A program made the position numbers and the translations under genes. 64,000 bases of DNA from Aequorivita aurantiaca (GTDB lineage Bacteria > Bacteroidota > Bacteroidia > Flavobacteriales > Flavobacteriaceae). This document shows positions 55,628-63,555 of this stretch, in pieces (position 1 is the stretch's first letter; every line of letters starts with the position of its first letter). The notes beneath the pieces were generated by a model that ran no database searches, was not told the origin of the DNA, and worked only from the letters and a program-made list of their open reading frames with translations. The DNA lies in assembly GCF_030410135.1 (NCBI RefSeq), contig NZ_JAUGQQ010000003.1, positions 124,001 to 188,000 of the forward strand, read 5' to 3'.

Positions 55628-56467
55628 TTAAGGCAACCATTTCTTCTGAAAATTAGGTTTACGCTTCTCAAGAAATGCATCACGACCTTCTTTCGCTTCG
55701 TCCGTCATGTAAGCTAAGCGCGTTGCTTCTCCAGCAAAAACCTGTTGGCCCACCATTCCGTCATCGGTAAGGTTCATTGCGAATTTCAGCATTTTAATGG
55801 AAGTTGGGCTTTTCGCCAGAATTTCCTGCGCCCATTCATACGCTGTGGCTTCCAATTCGTTGTGGGGGATTACAGCGTTCACCATTCCCATTTCAAAAGC
55901 CTCATGCGCACTATAATTTCTTCCGAGGAAAAAGATTTCCCGTGCGCGCTTCTGCCCTACCATTTTCGCTAAATACGCACTTCCGTAGCCACCATCAAAA
56001 CTTGTGACGTCCGCATCTGTCTGCTTAAAGATGGCGTGCTCCTTGCTCGCCAAGGTGAGATCGCAAACTACGTGCAAACTGTGACCACCCCCAACTGCCC
56101 AACCCGGAACCACACAGATAACAGCTTTTGGCATAAAACGAATCAATCGTTGTACGTCCAAAATATTCAATCTGTGATAGCCGTCATCACCAACATAGCC
56201 TTGGTGCCCGCGGGCTTTTTGGTCGCCGCCGCTGCAAAAACTGTAAATGCCATCTTTGCTGGAAGGTCCTTCGGCAGAAAGTAGCACCACGCCAATGGAC
56301 GTATCTTCCTGCGCATCGTGAAAGGCATCCAACAATTCGGCAGTGGTTTTTGGGCGAAAAGCATTGCGCACCTCGGGACGATTGAAAGCAATCCGTGCCA
56401 CGCCGTTTGATTTTTTATAGGTGATATCGGTATATTCTTTGGCTGTTTTCCAATTGGGTGAAGACAT
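55628..56467 (-). CDS. menB: 1,4-dihydroxy-2-naphthoyl-CoA synthase
   Basis: A 279-residue crotonase that cyclises o-succinylbenzoyl-CoA to 1,4-dihydroxy-2-naphthoyl-CoA in menaquinone synthesis. Motifs: IAFNRPEVRNAFRPKT, GIYSFCSGGDQKAR, PGWAVGGGHSLHVVCDLT. At residues 149-161 it reads QTDADVTSFDGGY; Asp here is the feature of the bicarbonate-independent MenB class rather than the Gly of E. coli. The first gene downstream is the leftward menaquinone set at 59.6-62.8 kb, so men genes are split. Confidence 0.93.
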   Translation of the reverse strand: MSSPNWKTAKEYTDITYKKSNGVARIAFNRPEVRNAFRPKTTAELLDAFHDAQEDTSIGVVLLSAEGPSSKDGIYSFCSGGDQKARGHQGYVGDDGYHRLNILDVQRLIRFMPKAVICVVPGWAVGGGHSLHVVCDLTLASKEHAIFKQTDADVTSFDGGYGSAYLAKMVGQKRAREIFFLGRNYSAHEAFEMGMVNAVIPHNELEATAYEWAQEILAKSPTSIKMLKFAMNLTDDGMVGQQVFAGEATRLAYMTDEAKEGRDAFLEKRKPNFQKKWLP

Positions 56468-56526
56468 AATTGTTATTTTAGCGTAAATATATGAAATCCC
56501 AACTTTACAAAACGGATGTCTTCTCG

Positions 56527-56580
56527 AGCGCAGTTGAGAGATTATTCTAACTTAAAAATTGAAAAGGTCTCATCTGCGCT
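56527..56580. repeat. REP-like inverted repeat
   Basis: AGCGCAGTTGAGA (56527-56539) and TCTCATCTGCGCT (56568-56580) are inverted copies with one mismatch, separated by 28 AT-rich bases. The arms resemble CTCGAGCGCAGTCGAGAG elements scattered through flavobacterial genomes. Lies between divergent menB and the C1 peptidase gene. Confidence 0.55.
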
Positions 56581-56596
56581 GGACCTGGCATAAATT

Positions 56597-57715
56597 ATGA
56601 AATATTTTCTTTTATTCTTCGGAATGCTATTCTCATTAATCCTTTCCGCCCAAGAAGCCTACAAATTCAAAACCGTCACCGATCTCGAAACCACGCCGGT
56701 TATTAGTCAAGGCGTAACTGGAACTTGTTGGAGTTTTAGCAGTATTTCTTTTCTGGAGAGTGAGATTATTCGTCTTACGGGAAAGAAAATTGATTTAAGC
56801 GAAATGTATCAAGTGCGCAATACATATCCTTTAAAAGCTGAAAATTATATAATGCGGCAGGGCAAGGCGCAGTTTAGCGAAGGTGGATTGGCGCACGATG
56901 TGATGAATTCCGTGGCAAAAAATGGTTTGGTGCCGAAGGAAGCTTTCAGCGGACTTTCCGAAGGTCAGGAAAACCACAACCACGCTGAAATGGTGGCCGT
57001 TTTAGAGGCTATGTTAAAAACTTATATTGACAATCCTGGCAGAAGGCTGAGTAAAAATTGGCGTGCTGCTGTTGAGGGCGTTTTAGATGTTTACATTGGT
57101 AAAAATATACAAACTTTCAATTTTGAAGGGAAACAATATACACCACAATCATTTTTGGTGATGACCAAAATAAAGCCGGAAGATTATGTGAATTTAACCA
57201 GTTTTACCCAAGCACCGTTCTATTCGCAATTTATTTTGAACATTCCGGACAATTGGAGCAATGGCAGTTTTTACAACGTACCTCTAGACGAAATGATGGC
57301 AACCATTGACAATGCTTTGGAAAAAGGCTTCACCGTTGAATTGGATTGCGATGTGAGTGAAAAAACATTTTCTTCAAAAGATGGCGTTGCCGTTATTCCC
57401 GAGAATGCCGAGAACAATATAAAGGCTTTGCAAGGTATTTATCCAGAAAAGAAAATTACACAGCAATATCGACAAGATGAATTTGAAAACTATGCCACAA
57501 CGGACGACCATTTAATGCACATCACTGGAATGTTGCGTGACCAAAATGGGACAAAATATTACAAAGTAAAAAACAGTTGGGGCACGGATGAAACCAAAAC
57601 CGCAAAGGGTGGCTTTGTTTATTTTAGTGAGGCCTATATGCGGTTGAAGGCAATAAGTGTTATGGTTCACAAAGATGCGCTTATGGAGAAAACATCTAAA
57701 AAATTGAACTTATAA
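56597..57715 (+). CDS. Secreted C1-family cysteine peptidase (aminopeptidase C / bleomycin hydrolase-like)
   Basis: 372 residues with a signal peptide (LLFFGMLFSLILSAQEA). Nucleophile Cys in GVTGTCWSFSS, catalytic His in TTDDHLMHITGML and Asn in VKNSWGTDE, all in the right order. It lacks the long N-terminal hook of cytosolic PepC. The domain cleaves peptides from the N-terminus; here probably in the periplasm or outside. Transcribed divergently from menB. Confidence 0.9.
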   Translation: MKYFLLFFGMLFSLILSAQEAYKFKTVTDLETTPVISQGVTGTCWSFSSISFLESEIIRLTGKKIDLSEMYQVRNTYPLKAENYIMRQGKAQFSEGGLAHDVMNSVAKNGLVPKEAFSGLSEGQENHNHAEMVAVLEAMLKTYIDNPGRRLSKNWRAAVEGVLDVYIGKNIQTFNFEGKQYTPQSFLVMTKIKPEDYVNLTSFTQAPFYSQFILNIPDNWSNGSFYNVPLDEMMATIDNALEKGFTVELDCDVSEKTFSSKDGVAVIPENAENNIKALQGIYPEKKITQQYRQDEFENYATTDDHLMHITGMLRDQNGTKYYKVKNSWGTDETKTAKGGFVYFSEAYMRLKAISVMVHKDALMEKTSKKLNL

Positions 57716-57777
57716 AAACCAATATTCGACCTTCAACTATCAACCATCCACCAAATAAAAATTGGCGTAAATTTTGA

Positions 57778-57785
57778 TACCTTTG
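57778..57785 (+). promoter_or_regulatory. Bacteroidota -7 element
   Basis: TACCTTTG six bases before the ATG at 57791, so the transcript would be nearly leaderless. TTG at 57762-57764 has a 13-base spacer, short for the -33 box. Confidence 0.45.
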
Positions 57786-57790
57786 CAATA

Positions 57791-58243
57791 ATGAAAAAAT
57801 TGCTGTTTCTTCTTTTGTTTTTCCCAATCATGGCTTCGGCGCAGCTTGATTTCGAATCCAATAAATTCAAATTGGACTTTGTCAAACTTCCTGAAGTTGA
57901 GAGTTTAATGAGCACTACCCTACCTTCCAACACTGATTTTTCGAAAAAAATTTCATCTAAACTACCATCATTTAAGTTGGATAAAAACAATTACCGCCAA
58001 CCGGTAAGCATGTATGATGCGATGGCGGCAAATGAAAATTATGTGCAATCCAAAATCCAGATTTCCTTGGATCCAAAAGAATATGGTGTTTATGGCGGCA
58101 ACAGCAGCTACACGCCCGATGGTTCCACAAAAGTGAAAAACATAGCGTATAAAGATGCCAGCAGAGGTTTTTTGATTGCGGATTCATGTCCGCCCTATGG
58201 CGTTTGCCCGCGTTGTGCGCCCTATAGAATCAATGGATATTGA
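57791..58243 (+). CDS. Secreted hypothetical protein with C-terminal Cys-Pro motif
   Basis: 150 residues; signal peptide (LLFLLLFFPIMASAQ). No recognised fold; low in secondary-structure cues. The last 20 residues hold four Cys or Pro-rich contacts (CPPYGVCPRC), which could bind a metal or form disulfides. I recall similar proteins in flavobacteria but cannot name a family. Confidence 0.65.
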   Translation: MKKLLFLLLFFPIMASAQLDFESNKFKLDFVKLPEVESLMSTTLPSNTDFSKKISSKLPSFKLDKNNYRQPVSMYDAMAANENYVQSKIQISLDPKEYGVYGGNSSYTPDGSTKVKNIAYKDASRGFLIADSCPPYGVCPRCAPYRINGY

Positions 58244-58267
58244 TGATTTGAAAAGGGAATAAAGTTT

Positions 58268-59098
58268 TTAGACCAATTCTATTCCATCTTCCTTTATCAC
58301 AATCTGCTTATCCTTGTAAAGCGTTCCAATTGCTTTTTTGAAACTTTTCTTGCTCATTCCCAATAGGTTTTTTATCGAGTCGGGATCTGATTTGTCGTGA
58401 AGTGGCAAAAACCCACCGGCGGCTTCCAATTCCTTGCGAATAAAATTAGCGTTGGGCTCAATACTTTTATAGCCGGGAGTTTGAAGCACGAGGTCAATTT
58501 TATTGTCGGGGCGAATTTTCTTTACATAAGCTTTCATTTTATCACCCGTGCGAATGTCTTCAAAAATATCCTCAATATAAATCAGACCTTTATGTAGCCC
58601 GTTCACAATTGCGTTTGCGCCTTTTTCCGTAATATGCGTCACTAAAATATCCACTTCCTGAAAAGGTTCAACGGTCAAATTTTCATTTTGCAGAAAATTG
58701 TTGGTTTTGCTGGAGCCGACCAATCGGTTTGTTTTCTCGTCAATATATAAATAAACGATGTACCAATTCCCGTTTTTCATAGGGCGTGCTTGCTCCTTAA
58801 ATGGAACGAACAATTGCTTCTCCAAGCCCCAATCCATAAACGCGCCATATTCGGTAACCGCACTGCAATGCAGATAGCCGAAAGAATTTAATTGCAGGAA
58901 AGGATCCAAAGTGGTTGCAATGGGGCGCTCTTCATTATCAAGATATATAAAAACGGAAATTTTATCGCCTATTTCATATTCCTCCGGTTTGTATTTGTGT
59001 GGCAGTAGTACCACATTTTCCTCATCATCGCCCAAATATAGCCCCGGATCGGTTTCCCGCAGGATTTCCAAAGTATTGTATTCGCCAAGTTTTATCAT
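58268..59098 (-). CDS. CvfB-like S1-domain RNA-binding protein
   Basis: 276 residues. S1-like beta-barrels (YLGDDEENVVLLPHKYKPEEYEIGD, then FGYLHCSAVTEYGAFMDWG, then NAIVNGLHKGLIYIEDIFEDIRTGDKMKAYVKKIRPDNKID) and a winged-helix-like C-terminus (PDSIKNLLGMSKKSFKKAIGTLYKDKQI) match the CvfB family order. It probably binds RNA and alters translation or stability. A minus-strand TAACTTTG at 59111-59104 is its likely promoter. Confidence 0.88.
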   Translation of the reverse strand: MIKLGEYNTLEILRETDPGLYLGDDEENVVLLPHKYKPEEYEIGDKISVFIYLDNEERPIATTLDPFLQLNSFGYLHCSAVTEYGAFMDWGLEKQLFVPFKEQARPMKNGNWYIVYLYIDEKTNRLVGSSKTNNFLQNENLTVEPFQEVDILVTHITEKGANAIVNGLHKGLIYIEDIFEDIRTGDKMKAYVKKIRPDNKIDLVLQTPGYKSIEPNANFIRKELEAAGGFLPLHDKSDPDSIKNLLGMSKKSFKKAIGTLYKDKQIVIKEDGIELV

Positions 59099-59103
59099 AG
59101 TTG

Positions 59104-59111
59104 CAAAGTTA
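59104..59111 (-). promoter_or_regulatory. Promoter of the CvfB-like gene
   Basis: TAACTTTG on the minus strand; ends six bases from the start codon at 59098. Upstream is T-rich but without a clear TTG. Confidence 0.45.
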
Positions 59112-59183
59112 CTGTATTCTAGTTATAAAAAAATGTGAAACACGTAGATGGAATTGAAACTTAAAAATTAAATTCACAATTAA

Positions 59184-59594
59184 ATGGAACTAATTTCACC
59201 ACATAATCTCCCATCCGATTTTCAGCTTGATAAAGTTTGGGAAACACAGATTGGTTTGGTTTATTTTTTCAATGATCTTGTGGTGTTTGAAGCCCATGAG
59301 GGTGTTATTGTTTCTTATAAAACAGCATTTTCTGTTCTGGAGGAAGGAATAAACTATCTCGGCGAAAAAAATTGGTCTTTCGTTTCAAACCGTGTTAATT
59401 CCTATTCCATAAAGCCTATGGATTATAAATACCTTCACAATATTTCTAGTTTAAAATCGGTTGCAGTGGTTTACTATAACGAAATTGCCAAATCCAATGC
59501 CATTATGGAATCCAAGTTTTGCAAAAAACCGTTTAAGGTATTTGACAATTTATTGGAAGCTGCAGTTTGGGGAAAAGGTTTTCTTATTGTATAA
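59184..59594 (+). CDS. Hypothetical protein, STAS-like size and pattern
   Basis: 136 residues, soluble, alternating strand/helix pattern (VYFFNDLVVFEAHEGVIVSY, then LKSVAVVYYNEIAKSNAIMES, KKPFKVFDNLLEAAVW). The last segment resembles the SpoIIAA/STAS-like fold seen in some small Bacteroidota proteins, but I cannot assign a family. Its last 11 bases overlap the convergent menD gene. Confidence 0.55.
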   Translation: MELISPHNLPSDFQLDKVWETQIGLVYFFNDLVVFEAHEGVIVSYKTAFSVLEEGINYLGEKNWSFVSNRVNSYSIKPMDYKYLHNISSLKSVAVVYYNEIAKSNAIMESKFCKKPFKVFDNLLEAAVWGKGFLIV

Positions 59595-61248
59595 ATTCGA
59601 AATAATCCAAAAGCACTTTATCGTTTAAAGTCGATGGCGTGAAAATTTCCAATAAGGCGGGCCCTTCATTTTTATAGAAGAAATTTCGAATTCCTTCCTT
59701 TAATTTTTCCGAAGTGCCAATTGCAGCATATTCAAAACCATACATTTTCGAAAGTTGTTTTGCACTTAGATTGTGTTTCGTCTCAAAATAAGTGTCGAAA
59801 AGCTGCGAATCCTTTTCGCCGGGAAGAATTCGGAAAATGCCGCCACCCCCATTATTTACTACAATTATTTTGAAATTTTTCGGTATGTAATTATTCCAAA
59901 GTGCATTGCTGTCATAGAAATAACTTAGGTCACCGGTAATGAAAATAGTTGGTAATTTTGAGGCGTAAGCCGCGCCAATAGCGGTACTCGTGCTTCCGTC
60001 AATACCACTTGTGCCCCGGTTGCAGAATACTTCGGCAGAAGGCGGTAATTGAAAAAGTTGTGCATAACGAATGGTGGCACTGTTGCTCAATTGCAATTGC
60101 ACATTTTGGGGAAGGCTGTGGAATATTTCACAAAAAACCATGAAATCTGAAAATGGCATTTCCTTTTCGAAGATTTCATGCCGCTGTATCCTATAATCCC
60201 TTATTGAAAGCCAATACGGTTGATAATCGCTCTCACCGAAAATCGTTTGCGGCAGAAATTCTGCCAAAAAATTATTGATGGAAGTTTTGAAATGCATTTT
60301 CAAATTAAAAAAAGTGTCATATGCCTTCTTCGAATCCACATGCCAATGTTCCAAGGGTGGATGATTTCTTAAAAACGCCTTTACTTTTTTTGAAACCACC
60401 ATTCCACCGAAAGTGAGCAAAAGATCGGGCTTCAGTTTTGCAAAACCTTCATCGGTTAAGGGTGCGATAAGCTGATCTATAGCTGATATGAAATTTACAT
60501 GGTGCAAATTTGATGTGGTCTCGGTCAAAACCAGAACACTTTTGTCCTTTGCCAATTGTTCAATAAAATGCCGTTCCACACTATTGGGCGCCAATACTCC
60601 CACGATGATCATTTTTTTTCTGCTCGAATTCCATTTTTTTGCGAAATTGGAAATATCCTCATCAAAATACTCAGCTTCCGCACGAGGTATTACATTTTGG
60701 GGCCAAATTAATTGGTTTTCAACAGTACGATATAATGGTTCTGAAAAAGGAATATTTATATGAACGGGGCCCTTCAATTCGATTGCCGTATTAAGGGCAA
60801 TATTTATTTCGGTTTCATTTTTAATCTGGAATTCCTCCCCTTCCACGCAATTTGCACTGTAGAGAATATGCTTGTCAAAAACCTTTTCTTGCCGGATGGT
60901 TTGCCCATCGCCAATGTCAATAAATTCCGACGGCCTATCTGCAGAGATAATTATCAGAGGGATATCACTGTAAAATGCCTCGGCCACAGCGGGATAATAG
61001 TTGAGCAAGGCTGAACCAGATGTACAAACCACCGCCACAGGTTTTTGGAGCTGTTGCGCAATTCCCAATGCGAAAAATGCCGCGCAGCGCTCATCAACAA
61101 TGCTGAAACATTTATAATCTGAATGTTCAACGAAACCTATTGTAAGGGGCGCGTTTCGCGAGCCGGGAGAAATGACTATATGGTCAATTGCTTTGTTCAA
61201 ACAGAGTTGAACGAGCGTCTGGGAAAGAATTTTATCGGAGAATTTCAT
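59584..61248 (-). CDS. menD: 2-succinyl-5-enolpyruvyl-6-hydroxy-3-cyclohexene-1-carboxylate synthase (SEPHCHC synthase)
   Basis: A 554-residue ThDP enzyme that joins isochorismate and 2-oxoglutarate. The ATG at 61248 gives the usual N-terminus (MKFSDKILSQTLVQLCL); an upstream extension would run into menF. ThDP glutamate region HIVISPGSRNAPLTI, CTSGSALLNYYPAVAEA, GTSGIDGSTSTAIGAA, GDLSYFYDSNALW and VVNNGGGGIF are all present. Part of the menaquinone pathway. It follows menF by 31 bases. Confidence 0.93.
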   Translation of the reverse strand: MKFSDKILSQTLVQLCLNKAIDHIVISPGSRNAPLTIGFVEHSDYKCFSIVDERCAAFFALGIAQQLQKPVAVVCTSGSALLNYYPAVAEAFYSDIPLIIISADRPSEFIDIGDGQTIRQEKVFDKHILYSANCVEGEEFQIKNETEINIALNTAIELKGPVHINIPFSEPLYRTVENQLIWPQNVIPRAEAEYFDEDISNFAKKWNSSRKKMIIVGVLAPNSVERHFIEQLAKDKSVLVLTETTSNLHHVNFISAIDQLIAPLTDEGFAKLKPDLLLTFGGMVVSKKVKAFLRNHPPLEHWHVDSKKAYDTFFNLKMHFKTSINNFLAEFLPQTIFGESDYQPYWLSIRDYRIQRHEIFEKEMPFSDFMVFCEIFHSLPQNVQLQLSNSATIRYAQLFQLPPSAEVFCNRGTSGIDGSTSTAIGAAYASKLPTIFITGDLSYFYDSNALWNNYIPKNFKIIVVNNGGGGIFRILPGEKDSQLFDTYFETKHNLSAKQLSKMYGFEYAAIGTSEKLKEGIRNFFYKNEGPALLEIFTPSTLNDKVLLDYFEFIQ

Positions 61249-61254
61249 GCCCTG

Positions 61255-61262
61255 CAAAGGTA
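61255..61262 (-). promoter_or_regulatory. Internal promoter element of menD
   Basis: TACCTTTG on the minus strand in the 31-base gap between menF and menD. The predicted transcription start falls at or very near the menD ATG, implying a leaderless or nearly leaderless message. Confidence 0.45.
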
Positions 61263-61279
61263 CGAAGACATATAAAATT

Positions 61280-62347
61280 TTACAGCATTGGCTGCAATAC
61301 TTGTAGCATGGTTTGCATTTTGTTTTGGGTCTCGACCCATTCGTCGGCTGCTTTTGAGTCTGCCGTAATGCCCCCACCCACAAAAATAGAAGCGCAGTTG
61401 TTTTCAATTTTCATGCACCGAAGGTTTACCATTAATGAAGCGGTGTTTCCACCCTCCGTTACGTGGCCCAGAAATCCGGTATAATAACTGCGGTCATACC
61501 CTTCATTTTCAAGGATATAATTTTTTGCGATTTTCTTTGGGGTACCGCAAACCGCGGGCGTCGGGTGTAGCGCCGAGGCAATGGTAGTCAATGTGGCCTT
61601 GCCATTTTTTAGCGCTCCGGAAATGTCCGTTCGCAAATGCAATAATGACCCCGCTTGATGAGTAAAAGGTTTGGAAATTTTTAGAACTGAGGTTACTTTT
61701 TGCAAATTATCCAATATGGCATCCGTTACCATTTGTTGCTCATCCAATTCCTTTGGGCCCCAAAGTACAGGTTGCCGATCCGAAAGGGGTTGAGTTCCCG
61801 CCAATGCCATTGTTTTGAAGGAATGGTTATTAATTTCAACCAACGTTTCCGGCGTTGCACCGCACCAGAACCCAGTGTGCGGATGGTACCACAAATAGCG
61901 AAAGGCGGTAGGATAAATTGAAAATAGCTGTTCGACAAGCGTTTTAATAGAAAATTTTTGCAACTTAAAATCCTTCTTTCGGGAGATTACAATTTTGATT
62001 GCATTACCTCTTTTAATGGTATCAACAGTTTTTGAAATTAATTTCATATACTGGCTTTGTACCCCTATTTCCTCGGAAAGCTCTCCAGGATTTATGGTTA
62101 AAGATTTCGTGATGAGTTCACATTGCAAAATTTCAGATTCCTTTTCGGGAATAAATATGGAACTTTCCCGAGAATCGAATGGAGCGAAAATAAAGCCGTT
62201 GCTATTGAAATTATCTATTGTATGGACCGCAGTGTTTTTTTGAAGTAGCGCTGAAACCTCATTATTGTTCGGCAATGAAAAAATCACAAAAGGCAACCCA
62301 TCTTCATATTGTTGCGCAATTTTTTCGATCAAAAATTTATAATCCAT
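61280..62347 (-). CDS. menF: Isochorismate synthase
   Basis: 355 residues of the chorismate-binding family; converts chorismate to isochorismate at the start of menaquinone synthesis. It is shorter than the E. coli enzyme, missing part of the N-terminal region. Conserved C-terminal motifs: YPTAFRYLWYHP, GATPETLVEI, HLRTDISG, ALHPTPAVCGTPKK, GYDRSYYTGFLGHV, LMVNLRCMKI, VGGGITADSKAADEW. It shares its start base with the stop of the upstream thioesterase gene (TAATG). Confidence 0.9.
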   Translation of the reverse strand: MDYKFLIEKIAQQYEDGLPFVIFSLPNNNEVSALLQKNTAVHTIDNFNSNGFIFAPFDSRESSIFIPEKESEILQCELITKSLTINPGELSEEIGVQSQYMKLISKTVDTIKRGNAIKIVISRKKDFKLQKFSIKTLVEQLFSIYPTAFRYLWYHPHTGFWCGATPETLVEINNHSFKTMALAGTQPLSDRQPVLWGPKELDEQQMVTDAILDNLQKVTSVLKISKPFTHQAGSLLHLRTDISGALKNGKATLTTIASALHPTPAVCGTPKKIAKNYILENEGYDRSYYTGFLGHVTEGGNTASLMVNLRCMKIENNCASIFVGGGITADSKAADEWVETQNKMQTMLQVLQPML

Positions 62348-62772
62348 TAATTCTTTTTAGGTAAAGTGAGGGTTGTTAGTTTCACAAGAGAAACCAGCGC
62401 GCCATCCTCATTTGTGATTTTTATTTGCCAAAGTTGCGTGGTCATTCCTTTGTGAATGATACTTGCACGGGCATACACAAAACCATCTCGAACACTTTTA
62501 ATGTGGTTGGCAGCAATCTCAATTCCGCGCACCACTACTTCGGTGGAATTTAAAAAAACAAAAGCGCCTGCACTGCCAACACTTTCGGCCAAAGCAACAG
62601 ATGCTCCGCCATGCAATACCCCATCCGGCTGATGCACCCTAGGTGTTACCGGCATTCGTGCCACTATGTAATTTGCGCCCACATCGGTAAATTCAATGCC
62701 CAAGGTTTCCATTAAGGTATTTTGACACATTTTGTTGCAGACGGCCAATATTTGTTCGTTGGTGTACTTCAT
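62347..62772 (-). CDS. menI: Hotdog-fold thioesterase, probable DHNA-CoA thioesterase
   Basis: 141 residues with the PaaI/YbgC-type hotdog motif PDGVLHGGASVALAES. The operon with menF and menD suggests it hydrolyses 1,4-dihydroxy-2-naphthoyl-CoA (MenI activity), the step after MenB. First gene of the leftward operon. Substrate is inferred from position, so menI is a reasonable but not proven name. Confidence 0.8.
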   Translation of the reverse strand: MKYTNEQILAVCNKMCQNTLMETLGIEFTDVGANYIVARMPVTPRVHQPDGVLHGGASVALAESVGSAGAFVFLNSTEVVVRGIEIAANHIKSVRDGFVYARASIIHKGMTTQLWQIKITNEDGALVSLVKLTTLTLPKKN

Positions 62773-62782
62773 TGTATTGGTT

Positions 62783-62790
62783 TACATTTG
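62783..62790 (+). promoter_or_regulatory. Bacteroidota -7 element
   Basis: TACATTTG 28 bases before the ATG at 62818. On the minus strand a TATTTTTA with TTTTG 15 bases upstream may serve the men operon. Confidence 0.45.
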
Positions 62791-62817
62791 TAAAAATACA
62801 AAATTGAATTTAACAAA

Positions 62818-63462
62818 ATGGCCCAAGAAAAGGAAGCTCTTTACACTGCAACCAATACCTATTCCACACTCAATACATTAACTGAAAAAACCAAAAACAT
62901 TTGGATCGTTTTTCACGGAATGGGTTATTTGAGCAAATATTTCATTAAGTATTTTCGGGACCTGAATGCGGATGAAAATTTTGTGGTTGCCCCACAAGCC
63001 CCATCTAAATATTATCAGGGAAACAATTTTAAACATGTGGGCGCCTCTTGGCTGACTCGTGAAAATACTTTATTGGACACCAAAAACATTTTGAATTACG
63101 TAGATGCGGTTTTTGAAAAGGAAATTACAAACGTTAAGCCCAATTTAATTGTTTTGGGGTATTCGCAGGGAGTTTCCATTGCAAGCCGTTGGGTGGTTTC
63201 CCGAAAAATTCAATGCGAAAAATTAATCTTGCATTCGGGAGGAATTCCCAATGAGCTTCAGCCAAACGATTTTCAATTTTTGAATCCCACCACTGAAGTA
63301 ATCTACATTTATGGGAACAAAGACCAATATATTACCGAAGCAATTGAAACCGAAGAGAAAATAAAGGGTGAAAAACTATTTCAAGATAGATTGAGAATTG
63401 AAGTTTTTGAAGGCATTCACGAGATGAACCGAGATTTCTTACTCGATATTTCAAAACAATAA
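62818..63462 (+). CDS. Alpha/beta hydrolase, phospholipase/carboxylesterase family
   Basis: 214 residues: oxyanion region FHGMGYLSKYF, nucleophile Ser in GYSQGVSIASRW, acid in YGNKDQYI and His in EGIHEMNRDF. No signal peptide. Similar family to the protein at 13539 but only distantly alike. Substrate unknown. Confidence 0.85.
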   Translation: MAQEKEALYTATNTYSTLNTLTEKTKNIWIVFHGMGYLSKYFIKYFRDLNADENFVVAPQAPSKYYQGNNFKHVGASWLTRENTLLDTKNILNYVDAVFEKEITNVKPNLIVLGYSQGVSIASRWVVSRKIQCEKLILHSGGIPNELQPNDFQFLNPTTEVIYIYGNKDQYITEAIETEEKIKGEKLFQDRLRIEVFEGIHEMNRDFLLDISKQ

Positions 63463-63555
63463 TATTTTTTAGAATGTATTTCATCGAATAGTTTTGGGAT
63501 TTAAATTCTTTTAGATTTCATTTACTGCGCATTAACAACCAAATAGCCCCAAACT

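Noticed and set aside
61249-61407. Longer MenD N-terminus
   Set aside because: It runs into the end of menF, has a Cys-rich non-MenD sequence and would lose the standard MenD start.
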